From: [Scytonema hofmanni] UTEX 2349
Lineage (GTDB): Bacteria > Cyanobacteriota > Cyanobacteriia > Cyanobacteriales > Nostocaceae
DNA: 64,000 bases
Direction of reading: 5' to 3'
NCBI RefSeq assembly: GCF_000582685.1
Contig: NZ_KK073768.1
Coordinates: forward strand, 4,880,738 to 4,944,737
In this document: positions 17,435 through 25,983 of the stretch, in pieces
How the letters are laid out: every line of letters begins with the position of its first letter
Position numbering within the stretch: the first letter of the stretch is position 1
The notes under the pieces: model-generated
Seen by the model: the letters and a program-made list of their open reading frames with translations, nothing else
Database searches by the model: none
What the model was told of the DNA's origin: nothing
Translations under genes and position numbers: made by a program

Positions 17435-20400
17435 ATGTCAAAGGATAAAGAACTTGAAATCCAGATGCAGTTTCTGGAGGAAGCAACAGATTATCTCGAT
17501 ACCTTAGAAGAGGTATTGCTGGAAATCAGCGCAACCAACCGCATCGAATTAGATAAAATTAACGCCGCACTTAGAGCTGCTCATTCTATCAAAGGTGGGG
17601 CGGGCATGATGGGGTTTCGTACCCTAAGCGATTTGGCTCACCGTTTGGAAGATTCTTTTAAAGTTTTAAGGACACGAAAAAACTCTTTAGAAATTGACAC
17701 CCAATTACAAAGCTTATTACTATCTGGCGTAGATTGGCTGCGTCAGATAGTCGAATTGCTATCAGAAGGTAATGTGGTTGAAGATAATTGGTTAGCAACT
17801 TTTTGTTATCCAGTTTTTGAAGAACTGCACGATCGCCTGGGAGATCCTACCCCAGAAGATGCCTCAACCATACTTTCGGCGGACGAAGGGCAAGATATCA
17901 TACCTCTGCTTTTTGAGACAGAAGTAGAAGGATGTTTGCAACGTCTAGAATCTGTATTTGCAGATAGTCAACAACCCTGCTTGCGAGAAGAAGTTGCCAT
18001 AATGGCAGCTGAATTGGGCGGTTTGGGAGAAATGTTGCAATTACCAGCTTTTACCCAGCTTTGTCAGTCGATAACGCATTACATAGCAACTGCCGTTACG
18101 GATACAGAAGTTGAACAAATTGCTCGGTTAGCATTGCAAGCATGGCGGCGATCACAAGCTTTGGTACTGACAAATCAACGAGATAGTTTACCTACAACTA
18201 TCGAAGTTGAGACGATGGCACCTCAGAGTTATGCCCAAATGGATCTGCTATCCACAGAAGAAGCGATCGCTGAGTTTCTCAAAAGCGATGCGGTAGAATC
18301 TGATGAATTAGATCCAATGGACGCGATCGCGGAATTTTTCGCCAGCGATGGGGTACAATCTCATAGTTTAGAAGCAGAAGAAGCGATCGCTGAGTTTCTC
18401 AAAAGCGATGAGGTAGAATCTCACGATCAAGAAGCAGAAATACTAGAACTCAATCTGTTAGAAACAGAAGATACTGAAGAAAGTTGGCTAAATCCAGAAA
18501 TAATTGCCGCAAGTTTTGAATCTTTGGAAGCAGAAATTGTCGATGACAACGCTACTCTTGACGATCCAACGAGCGTAGTAATTTCTAGAGATTTTTCCAC
18601 CACAGATTACAAATTTGTTGAACGCAAACCAGAGCCAAGTATAGTTGGCAAAGACCGCGAAGTTCATGAAAATACAGTTAGAGTTCCCAGCAAACAACTT
18701 GAGCAAATTAACGATTTATTTGGGGAACTAATTATCCAGCGTAATGGATTGAACTTGCAAATGGAAAGATTACGTAAACTGGTACGTAATCTTAGCCAGC
18801 GAGTGCAAATTCTCGATCGAGAAAATCATGAATTACGCACAGCATACGACAAAATTACTACTCATGTTGGAGTTCCATCTAATTCACCATCACTAACATA
18901 TCCAAGTAATGGCAATTCAGACAACTCTGAATTTGAAGATAGCGACTATTCACCGCAGCTAGAAAGGGGATTCGATGCCTTAGAAATGGATCGCTATAAC
19001 GAATTAAGCCTCTTGTCGCAAGAGGTAATGGAAACTATTGTTCAAGTACAAGAAGTCACAACTGATATTCAACTGAGTGTTGACGATACAGATCAATTTG
19101 CCAGAAAGCTAAACAAAACATCAAAGCATTTACAAACAAAGCTTACACAAATACGGATGCGTCCGTTATCAGATTTAATCGATCGCTTTCCCAGAGCTTT
19201 GCGGGACATGAATGTAGAATATGGCAAAAATGTCCATTTGAAAATAGAAGGTGGCAACACTCTGATTGAGCGCAGCATTTTAGAAGCATTAAACGATCCT
19301 TTAATGCACCTGTTAAGAAATGCTTTCGATCACGGTATTGAAGATGCAGCTACCCGTCGCGCTGCCGGGAAACCAGAACAAGCATTGATTGAAATTAAAG
19401 CCACTCACCGCAGTAATCGTACCATCATTACTATGCGTGATGATGGACGTGGCATGGACTTGAATAAAATTCGCGATCGCGCAGCATCTATGGGTTTAGA
19501 TGCAACTCTTCTGGCACAAGCAAGTGACGAAGAACTATTATCGCTCATTTTTGAACCAGGATTTAGCACCTCTGAACAAGTTACAACATTATCTGGTCGC
19601 GGTGTCGGTATGGATGTGGTTCGCAACAACCTCAAACAAATCCGGGGAGATGTGAAAGTTGATACATCTCCCGGAGTTGGAACCACTATTACTATGTCAG
19701 TGCCATTTACACTTTCTGTAGCACGAGTACTGCTGGTAGAAAGTAATCGAATGCTATTGGCATTTCCCACAGATGTGGTTCTGGAAATATTCTTACTCCA
19801 AAACGAGCAAGTTTTCCCAATGGCTGATAGCGAAGTTATCAACTGGCAAGGAAATATGCTGCCTTTGATTCGACTAGGACAGCACTTAGAATTTAATTGC
19901 CCCCGTTATAATAGTCCAGATTTAGAAACTGCCCCAGCGATTAATGCTGCCAATGTGTTAGTCATCAAAGGTAACAACCAGCCAGCAGCAGTGCAGATAG
20001 ACCGTTGTTGGGGTGAACAAGAAGTTGCCATCCGCCAAGTTGAGGGAAATATACCTTTGCCTAATGGTTTTAGCAACTGTACAATTCTTGGTGATGGTCG
20101 GGTAGTGGTTTTAGTTAACGCCAATGAATTATTGTATTGGATTACCACTAATCAGCGCACACCTAAAACCAATAAATTGCCATCAACAAAATTAAAAACT
20201 GCCTTCCTTGTACCTAATGATGATAAACCAATTTTGCCGCTGCCTCATAACCAGAAAGGCACTATTTTGATCGTAGATGACTCAATAAATGTCCGGCGCT
20301 TTTTGGCTTTGACTCTCGAAAAAGGAGGCTATCAAGTAGAACAGGCAAAAGATGGTCAAGATGCTTTGGAAAAACTTAATAGTGGCTTGCAAGTTCAAGC

Positions 20401-20647
20401 GGTGATTTGTGATATCGAAATGCCGCGCATTGATGGTTACGGCTTTTTAGGTCGTGTTAAATCAAACAATGATATGAAAGATATCCCGATTGCCATGTTA
20501 ACATCTCGCAGTAGTGATAAACATCGACAACTGGCATTGCAATTGGGTGCTAGAGCCTACTTTTCTAAACCTTACAATGAGCAAGAATTGTTGCGAACTT
20601 TAGAACAAATCATCTTTCGGATGGCAGAAGTGGCATCATCTAATTAA
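17435..20647 (+). CDS. Hybrid CheA-type histidine kinase (PixL/PilL/HmpE position)
   Basis: 1070 aa. HPt domain at 1-110 with phospho-His H50 (RAAHSIKGGAG); a second HPt-like segment (~165-260) that lacks the histidine; an acidic region with three ~22-residue repeats (AIAEFLKSD type, ~274-335); dimerisation domain; HATPase with N box near N620 (NDPLMHLLRNAFDHG), G1 DDGRGMD (~670) and G2 GRGVGMD (~722); CheW domain; and a C-terminal receiver domain with phospho-acceptor D993 in ICDIEMPRIDGYGF. It should phosphorylate the CheY- and PatA-like regulators of the operon. A hairpin terminator follows. Confidence 0.94.
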   Translation: MSKDKELEIQMQFLEEATDYLDTLEEVLLEISATNRIELDKINAALRAAHSIKGGAGMMGFRTLSDLAHRLEDSFKVLRTRKNSLEIDTQLQSLLLSGVDWLRQIVELLSEGNVVEDNWLATFCYPVFEELHDRLGDPTPEDASTILSADEGQDIIPLLFETEVEGCLQRLESVFADSQQPCLREEVAIMAAELGGLGEMLQLPAFTQLCQSITHYIATAVTDTEVEQIARLALQAWRRSQALVLTNQRDSLPTTIEVETMAPQSYAQMDLLSTEEAIAEFLKSDAVESDELDPMDAIAEFFASDGVQSHSLEAEEAIAEFLKSDEVESHDQEAEILELNLLETEDTEESWLNPEIIAASFESLEAEIVDDNATLDDPTSVVISRDFSTTDYKFVERKPEPSIVGKDREVHENTVRVPSKQLEQINDLFGELIIQRNGLNLQMERLRKLVRNLSQRVQILDRENHELRTAYDKITTHVGVPSNSPSLTYPSNGNSDNSEFEDSDYSPQLERGFDALEMDRYNELSLLSQEVMETIVQVQEVTTDIQLSVDDTDQFARKLNKTSKHLQTKLTQIRMRPLSDLIDRFPRALRDMNVEYGKNVHLKIEGGNTLIERSILEALNDPLMHLLRNAFDHGIEDAATRRAAGKPEQALIEIKATHRSNRTIITMRDDGRGMDLNKIRDRAASMGLDATLLAQASDEELLSLIFEPGFSTSEQVTTLSGRGVGMDVVRNNLKQIRGDVKVDTSPGVGTTITMSVPFTLSVARVLLVESNRMLLAFPTDVVLEIFLLQNEQVFPMADSEVINWQGNMLPLIRLGQHLEFNCPRYNSPDLETAPAINAANVLVIKGNNQPAAVQIDRCWGEQEVAIRQVEGNIPLPNGFSNCTILGDGRVVVLVNANELLYWITTNQRTPKTNKLPSTKLKTAFLVPNDDKPILPLPHNQKGTILIVDDSINVRRFLALTLEKGGYQVEQAKDGQDALEKLNSGLQVQAVICDIEMPRIDGYGFLGRVKSNNDMKDIPIAMLTSRSSDKHRQLALQLGARAYFSKPYNEQELLRTLEQIIFRMAEVASSN

Positions 20648-20654
20648 ATTTGGG

Positions 20655-20681
20655 AATGGGAAATGCCCAATTCCCATTTTT
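20655..20681 (+). terminator. Rho-independent-like terminator after the cheA gene
   Basis: Inverted arms AATGGGA and TCCCATT with a short loop are followed directly by a T run, eight bases after the cheA stop. It closes the taxis operon. Confidence 0.55.
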
Positions 20682-20731
20682 GCTAATATTTTGGACTTTG
20701 GACAAAAAAAGAGTGGTTCGCGATTATCATG

Positions 20732-20856
20732 CAATACGGTTCGGTTAAGGTGCATAGTCTTTAAAGATCCCCCTTAAAAAGGGGGAAATAGAGCCATTCT
20801 TAGCCCCCCAATTTATCGGGAGGTTGGGGGGATCGAGTCTTATCCAAACCGTATTG
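20732..20856. mobile_element. 125-bp MITE with imperfect 19-bp TIRs and perfect 10-bp flanking duplication
   Basis: The ends read CAATACGGTT[C/T]GG (16 of 19 bases match between ends). The direct repeat GATTATCATG lies immediately outside both ends (20722-20731 and 20857-20866), which is strong evidence of transposition. The interior has a C-run/G-run hairpin (CCCCCTTAAAAAGGGGG). There is no coding capacity, so a transposase supplied in trans is needed. Confidence 0.85.
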
Positions 20857-20977
20857 GATTATCATGGCTCTGTTGGCGAATTGCGATCGCTATCCCAAAA
20901 CCCTTGAAGTGTCGTAGCTACTCATACCGTTTTGTGACTTGCACTATAAAATAAACTTTTAGCTCATTAGGGGGAAA

Positions 20978-22105
20978 ATGGCTAAGGATTATATAGAACT
21001 TAAAAGGAAGAGGTACTTCAAGCTCAGTTCACAAATTGCTGGGTTGGATAATGCACAATTGCGTTCTCTGTTTGACAATAGTGAGTCGAATAAGTCTAGT
21101 ACGGGTTGGGGGATGAATCACACCATTGTCCTTGGGCAATTCAAGGTGTTTGTAAAGCGCGTTCCGGTTACGAACATGGAATATGACAACCTGTTCTCTA
21201 CCAAAAACCTCTATGATCTGCCAACTTCTTATAACTACGGCATTGGTACCCCCCCAAGCCCTGGTTTTGGGATCTTCCGTGAACTCGTAACCCATATCAA
21301 GACAACTAATTGGGTATTGGAGGGGGAGATCACCACTTTCCCACTGATGTACCATTATCGGATTATTCCGTTCTCCGGGTGGCGTGCGGATGTGGATATA
21401 GAACAATGGGGCAATAATGCAAACGTCCGAGCTTGTGTGTTAGATAGAGCGAACGCAAACCATGAGTTGGTTCTGTTTCTAGAGTACATACCGCATATTC
21501 TGGAAACATGGCTGCGCTTAAACCCCAATAAACTTGAGAAACCCCTTCAGGATGTACGCACAACCATTGACTTTTTGAGGACGAAGGAAATTATCCACTT
21601 CGACGCGCATTTTCGCAACATTCTCACCGATGGACAGCAAACATACTTGACCGATTTTGGTTTGGTGCTGGACAAGAGTTTCATTTTGACCAAAGATGAA
21701 GAGTCTTTCTTTGAGCAGAACGCATTTTACGATTACGGAGAAGTCTTGCGGAATCTTGGGCACCTGATTCGATCACCCTATGATTCATGTTCGGAGGACG
21801 AGAAACGCAAGATCATGAAAAAATATGTCATAAAAGAAGGCTTAGAACTTTATGAAGTGGGAGCTATATTACTCGACAATATCGAGCAGATACATGCTGA
21901 TGGGGATTTGAATTTAGATGAGTTCTACGTTGCCAGCATCGTCAAATACCGCAGCATCATTACGCTGATGCAAGACTTTTTTTCTGATATGTGGGGAAAT
22001 CAAAACAAGGACACGAAACTTCCTCACGCAAAGCTAGGGCTGCTGCTCAAACAGACGGGGTTTGTTTCTGATGCACGAGTAGGTAAAACATCTCACAACA
22101 ACTAA
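20978..22105 (+). CDS. Protein-kinase-like fold protein, function unknown
   Basis: 375 aa, ATG behind GGGGGAAA. Kinase-like landmarks are VFVKRVPV (candidate ATP-binding K60), the catalytic-loop variant IHFDAHFRNIL (D209, N214) and DFG at 226-228 (LTDFGLVLD). Spacing fits a small phosphotransferase or kinase-like fold with a helical C-terminus. No receptor or membrane segment is visible. The immediate neighbours are unrelated, and a MITE lies 120 bases upstream. The substrate (protein or small molecule) cannot be told from the sequence. Confidence 0.75.
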   Translation: MAKDYIELKRKRYFKLSSQIAGLDNAQLRSLFDNSESNKSSTGWGMNHTIVLGQFKVFVKRVPVTNMEYDNLFSTKNLYDLPTSYNYGIGTPPSPGFGIFRELVTHIKTTNWVLEGEITTFPLMYHYRIIPFSGWRADVDIEQWGNNANVRACVLDRANANHELVLFLEYIPHILETWLRLNPNKLEKPLQDVRTTIDFLRTKEIIHFDAHFRNILTDGQQTYLTDFGLVLDKSFILTKDEESFFEQNAFYDYGEVLRNLGHLIRSPYDSCSEDEKRKIMKKYVIKEGLELYEVGAILLDNIEQIHADGDLNLDEFYVASIVKYRSIITLMQDFFSDMWGNQNKDTKLPHAKLGLLLKQTGFVSDARVGKTSHNN

Positions 22106-22224
22106 GGTGTAATATCAGCTTCACTAAAGCTAAGGACTACTCGCTAACCACTTTTTTTGTCCAAAGTCTAATTATATTATGTCCGTTTAATTGACATTAA
22201 TAAAAAAATCCGAAATCCTTGATT

Positions 22225-22245
22225 AGACGTAGCAATGCTACGTCT
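22225..22245. repeat. Palindromic repeat, GTAGAGACG family (AGCAATGCT core)
   Basis: AGACGTAGCAATGCTACGTCT is a perfect palindrome around a central base. It has the same core as the copy next to the CAST end at 11793-11821. It lies between the converging kinase-like and VOC genes. Confidence 0.8.
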
Positions 22246-22292
22246 CTACATCATATGTAATCTAGGGGACATTTATGTACCATTTTGCCGAT

Positions 22293-22706
22293 TTATGATA
22301 AAACCCGGATAAATTCTAGTGGCAATCCGTCCGTATCAGCAATAAAAGCAACTTCGTAGATACGCGAGCCTATTTGCTGCTGTGTTGGTTCTAAAAGCAC
22401 TACCAACGATTGTGAGGCGATCGCCAAACGTTCTTTTAGATTTGTTAACCAACTAGGTAAATCTGTGGCTATCTGTGTTAATTCAAATGACAGATGATAA
22501 TACCCCACATAATGCTCATCTGCGAATGCATCCGGGGCTGGTTTCGGTTCGGGAATTTGGATCAGCTCTATTCTGCCCCCTAATCCTTCCATCCAGCAAG
22601 CCAAAGTATAGCCTGTAGTGAAGCGTTCACAAACTGTAAACCCCAACTGCTCGTAAAAGGCGATCGCACGATGAATATTCCCTGTACGAATAGAAACGTG
22701 ATGCAT
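22293..22706 (-). CDS. VOC-superfamily (glyoxalase/bleomycin-resistance-like) protein
   Basis: 137 aa, two beta-alpha-beta-beta-beta halves. The start MHHVSIRTGNIHRAIAFYEQLGF gives the N-terminal metal-binding His, and the C-terminal DTDGLPLEFIRV gives the usual Glu ligand. The substrate is unknown. Confidence 0.88.
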   Translation of the reverse strand: MHHVSIRTGNIHRAIAFYEQLGFTVCERFTTGYTLACWMEGLGGRIELIQIPEPKPAPDAFADEHYVGYYHLSFELTQIATDLPSWLTNLKERLAIASQSLVVLLEPTQQQIGSRIYEVAFIADTDGLPLEFIRVLS

Positions 22707-22757
22707 CTTGATAGTTATGAGTTATGAGTTATGAATTAAATTTAACTCCAAACTACT

Positions 22758-22785
22758 GTAGAGACGCGAAATTTCGCGTCTCTAG
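22758..22785. repeat. Palindromic repeat, GTAGAGACG family (CGAAATTTCG core)
   Basis: GTAGAGACGCGAA and TTCGCGTCTCTAG form a near-perfect hairpin between two minus-strand genes. Confidence 0.8.
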
Positions 22786-22805
22786 AACTCCGTGACTCCT
22801 AACGA

Positions 22806-23318
22806 TTACTCAAACAACCGAAAATAAGGATAGCGCACAGGCACACCAGGCTCTTTTTCCAAATCAAAATTTATCACTTCCCAGCAGCCATCTTCTGGGG
22901 AATCCGGGCTAAACTCTACCGGTAAGCCGTAAAGCCGCGAAGATGTTGTCTCGCTTTGACCAGAACGCCAAGGTGTAGTGCGTTCCAAGTACCCACTCAT
23001 CAATTCTTGATACCGTTTGGCAATAATCACTTTTGTTGCTCGGTATCCTTGAGTATACAGCTTGTCTAGCGCCTCGTGAATTTCAAAGCGAATGCCATCG
23101 GGATGCGTATGTTGCCGATACCATTCATTATTCCACCTCCGCCAATGACGCCCCGACTGAAGATGAATCAATTCACCATCTTTGGGATCTGCTTCAAAAG
23201 CGCCATGTCGAGAACATAGATATGTGTCTGTTAGTGTCAGTGCCGGAATTGTTTGACGGCAGTGGGGACACTGGATTTCAGGACCAAATATTGGGTACTG
23301 CAAGCCTGGATTCATCAT
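22806..23318 (-). CDS. Conserved cyanobacterial protein with N-terminal zinc-ribbon-like motif
   Basis: 170 aa. A CPHC motif near residue 17 pairs with CSRH ~16 residues later, suggesting a small zinc site. The rest has conserved-looking aromatic patches (HWRRWNNEWYRQH, VINFDLEKEPGVPVRYPYFRLF). It resembles the cyanobacteria-only family TIGR02652 as I remember it; no function is assigned to that family. No membrane segment is present. Confidence 0.75.
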   Translation of the reverse strand: MMNPGLQYPIFGPEIQCPHCRQTIPALTLTDTYLCSRHGAFEADPKDGELIHLQSGRHWRRWNNEWYRQHTHPDGIRFEIHEALDKLYTQGYRATKVIIAKRYQELMSGYLERTTPWRSGQSETTSSRLYGLPVEFSPDSPEDGCWEVINFDLEKEPGVPVRYPYFRLFE

Positions 23319-23556
23319 GAAGTGCGTACAAACATACTTTTGTTTTCACCCGCAAAATGGTTTTAGTTTATACTTTTACTCCCCCTCCTTGGGGTAATTA
23401 CTTATTGCTGTGCAGAAATTGAGTTGCGCTGTCAGTTTTCCACAAAGCGTATCTTCTCAAGATCAAGGCTTAACACCGTGATATCCTGTTGAATGCAACC
23501 AGCTTTCAAGGTTGGAGTTTTTCCAGTGTTCCTGGGTACCATATTCATATTCTATC

Positions 23557-24090
23557 GTGTCTACCGCTTCTTACTGGTCTTCTGTTGATATTTCTCAAGC
23601 TGCTTTCGTTGCAACTAATGCTGTGGTTATTGGATCGGTAAACATAGCCGCTGGAGCGAGCATTTGGTATCAAGCCGTAGTTAGGGGAGATGTAGAAAGC
23701 ATTGAAATTGGCGAATGCACCAACATTCAGGATGGAGCAATTCTACACGGCGATCCAGGCTTTCCCACAATTTTAGAAGATTATGTAACCGTAGGGCATC
23801 GCGCTGTGATACATTCTGCTTACATTGAACGTGGCAGCTTAATTGGAATTGGCGCGATTATTTTGAACAAGGTGCGGGTAGGCGCTGGTAGTATTATTGG
23901 AGCTGGTGCAGTCGTAACTAAAAATGTACCTCCTTTATCTTTAGTAACTGGTGTTCCGGGGAAAGTGTTGCGACAAGTCACCCACGATGAAGCAGCCGAA
24001 CTCATCGAACATGCTCAACGTTACCAAAAGTTAGCTTTGGTTCATGCTGGGAAGGGAACTGATATCGGTTTTATAAAGGCTGGAGAGTAG
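23557..24090 (+). CDS. Gamma-carbonic-anhydrase-like left-handed beta-helix protein
   Basis: 177 aa from GTG at 23557 (VSTASYW); the open frame continues upstream to 23512, but homologues begin near here. Hexapeptide repeats fill residues ~15-150 (IGECTNIQDGAILHGD, VGHRAVIHSA, IGIGAIILNKV). The zinc-type His residues appear in LHGD, VGHRAVIH. The family includes CcmM-like and PaaY-like proteins; enzyme activity is not certain. A 179-bp inverted-repeat element begins just after the stop. Confidence 0.88.
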   Translation: MSTASYWSSVDISQAAFVATNAVVIGSVNIAAGASIWYQAVVRGDVESIEIGECTNIQDGAILHGDPGFPTILEDYVTVGHRAVIHSAYIERGSLIGIGAIILNKVRVGAGSIIGAGAVVTKNVPPLSLVTGVPGKVLRQVTHDEAAELIEHAQRYQKLALVHAGKGTDIGFIKAGE

Positions 24091-24092
24091 AG

Positions 24093-24271
24093 CATTGGGC
24101 ATCGGGCATTGGGCAAGAGGGAGGGGGAAGGGGGAAAGGAAAAAAGGGGAAAGGGAAAGAAAAATATCATGAATTGTTTTAAATAATTCTTTATTTCCAT
24201 ACCTTTCCCCCTCTTATCCTCAACCCTTTCCCCTTTCCCCTTTCCTCTTACCCAATGCCCCATGCCCAATG
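24093..24271. repeat. 179-bp inverted-repeat element with purine/pyrimidine-rich interior
   Basis: A 28-base end (starting CATTGGGCATCGGGCATTGG) recurs inverted at 24244-24271 with 26 of 28 matches. Between them lie a G/A-rich run and a matching C/T-rich run that can fold back. No target duplication is visible. It accounts for most of the 300-base gap between the carbonic-anhydrase-like gene and psbY. Confidence 0.75.
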
Positions 24272-24396
24272 TCCTGATAATAAATTTGTAAACATTCTTT
24301 ACAAATAGGTCTGGAAAAATTGCCCACTTCGGCTAACAATAAAAATGAGAACAGTTGACAAAACTTTAATTTCTACTTAACAGAGGGGTTCTAAAT

Positions 24397-24516
24397 ATGG
24401 ACATGCGTGTTGTAATCGTTTTAGCACCAATTGCTATTGCTGCTGGTTGGGCACTATTCAACATCGGTGCTGCTGCTTTAAGACAAGTTCAAGGCTTTTT
24501 AGACAAAGAAGCCTAA
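24397..24516 (+). CDS. psbY: Photosystem II protein PsbY
   Basis: 39 aa (MDMRVVIVLAPIAIAAGWAL start, ending LDKEA). A single TM helix with WALFNIGAAALRQVQGFL at its cytoplasmic side is the PsbY signature and the length is typical. It is a peripheral subunit of photosystem II near cytochrome b559. The ribosome site is AGAGGGG. Confidence 0.92.
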   Translation: MDMRVVIVLAPIAIAAGWALFNIGAAALRQVQGFLDKEA

Positions 24517-24529
24517 ATTTAATGTGGTT

Positions 24530-24576
24530 GTTAGTGGTTAGTAAATATTTGTTACAACTACCCACTAACCACTAAC
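24530..24576 (+). terminator. Hairpin between psbY and folC
   Basis: Perfect 13-base arms (GTTAGTGGTTAGT and its complement) with a 21-base loop directly follow psbY. There is no T run, so it could also be an mRNA 3'-end stabiliser. Confidence 0.45.
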
Positions 24577-24589
24577 TACTAACTAAGAA

Positions 24590-25864
24590 GTGAATATCGA
24601 TTTATTACTACAACCCTTCCAACGCTTCGGCGTTCATCTGGGATTAGACCGGATTCTCAAGCTTTTGGCAAATCTTGGCAACCCCCATCATCAAGTCCCG
24701 GTAATTCACGTTGCTGGTACTAATGGTAAAGGTTCTGTTTGTGCTTATCTTTCCTCAGTACTTACTGAGGCAGGGTATCGCACAGGACGCTATACTTCAC
24801 CGCATTTGGTCGATTGGACGGAACGCATTTGTCTGAATGAACAAGCGATCGCCTCCGAGAAATTGTGTCAATTATTACTGGAAGTCCAAGCGGCAATCAT
24901 CCCAGATGAAGAATCACCAACTCAGTTTGAAGTAATTACCGCAGCCGCTTGGTTATATTTTGCACAAACTCAAGTCGATGTGGCGGTAATAGAAGTTGGA
25001 TTGGGAGGACGTTTAGATGCGACAAACGTTTGCTCACAGCCTTTGGTAAGTATTATCACTTCCATTAGCCGCGAACATTGGCAACAATTAGGTTCTACAG
25101 TCGCCGAGATTGCGAGAGAAAAAGCTGGGATTCTGAAACCCGGATGTCCGGCAGTTGTGGGAATATTGCCAACGGATGCAGAAAAAGTCGTGCGATCGCG
25201 TACTCTAGAATTACAATGTCCGTATATCGTGCCTCAACCTGCCCGTCAAATATCTCCAGGATGGGCAGAATATCAAACAATTGAAAATTCCCAAATAATT
25301 AAATATCAATTGCCCTTAGAAGGACAGATACAGTTAGCTAATTCAAGTTTAGCTTTAGCTGCTTTAGAAATTTTACAAGAAAAAGGTTGGCAGATATCTG
25401 AAGAAGCCATCATCAACGGCATCGCCAAAACTAAATGGCTAGGACGAATGCAATGGACAACCTGGAGAAATCATAAACTATTAATTGACGGCGCTCATAA
25501 CCCAGCTGCGGCTCAAGCCTTACGTGCGTATGTAGATAGTCTGGATACTCCCAACGTTAATTGGGTAATGGGAATGCTTTCCACCAAAGAACATGCCGAC
25601 ATCTTCCAAGCTTTACTACGACCAAAGGACAATTTATACTTAACGCCAGTACCAGATCATAGTTCAGCCGATACAAGGGAACTCGCAAAACTAGCTCAGG
25701 AAATTTGTCCAGAATTGAGCGATCGCCAAACTTATCCAGATTTATTATCAGCACTAGAAACAGCTTTTCGCGCAACCGATAATTTAGTCATTTTGTGCGG
25801 TTCACTTTATTTGGTTGGGCATTTTTTAGCGATCGTAAAAACCACAACGCCCCCGACACCCTAA
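24590..25864 (+). CDS. folC: Folylpolyglutamate synthase / dihydrofolate synthase
   Basis: 424 aa, Mur-ligase superfamily. The P-loop HVAGTNGKGSVCAYL is at ~40, the folate-type FTSPHL equivalent is RYTSPHLVDWTERI, and DGAHNPAA (~300) marks the C-terminal domain. It adds glutamate to dihydropteroate and folates. The GTG start at 24590 gives the normal FolC N-terminus (NIDLLLQPFQRFG). Confidence 0.95.
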   Translation: MNIDLLLQPFQRFGVHLGLDRILKLLANLGNPHHQVPVIHVAGTNGKGSVCAYLSSVLTEAGYRTGRYTSPHLVDWTERICLNEQAIASEKLCQLLLEVQAAIIPDEESPTQFEVITAAAWLYFAQTQVDVAVIEVGLGGRLDATNVCSQPLVSIITSISREHWQQLGSTVAEIAREKAGILKPGCPAVVGILPTDAEKVVRSRTLELQCPYIVPQPARQISPGWAEYQTIENSQIIKYQLPLEGQIQLANSSLALAALEILQEKGWQISEEAIINGIAKTKWLGRMQWTTWRNHKLLIDGAHNPAAAQALRAYVDSLDTPNVNWVMGMLSTKEHADIFQALLRPKDNLYLTPVPDHSSADTRELAKLAQEICPELSDRQTYPDLLSALETAFRATDNLVILCGSLYLVGHFLAIVKTTTPPTP

Positions 25865-25876
25865 CCCACACCTTTT

Positions 25877-25983
25877 GTACAGACGTTCCGCCGGAACGTC
25901 TCTACCACACCTTTTGTACAGACGTTCCACCGGAACGTATCTACCGCGCCTTTTTTACAGACGTTCCACCGGAACGTCTCTAC
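25877..25983. repeat. Three tandem palindromic repeats (GACGTTCC-GGAACGTC)
   Basis: Copies at 25877-25905, 25916-25944 and 25955-25983 share the arms GACGTTCC and GGAACGT with ~39-base spacing. They fill the gap between the converging folC and solute-binding-protein genes and end one base before the latter's stop, so they may serve as a bidirectional transcription stop. Confidence 0.85.

Noticed and set aside
19405..19842. 145-aa minus-strand frame inside cheA
   Set aside because: It is antisense to the well-conserved HATPase and CheW coding region.
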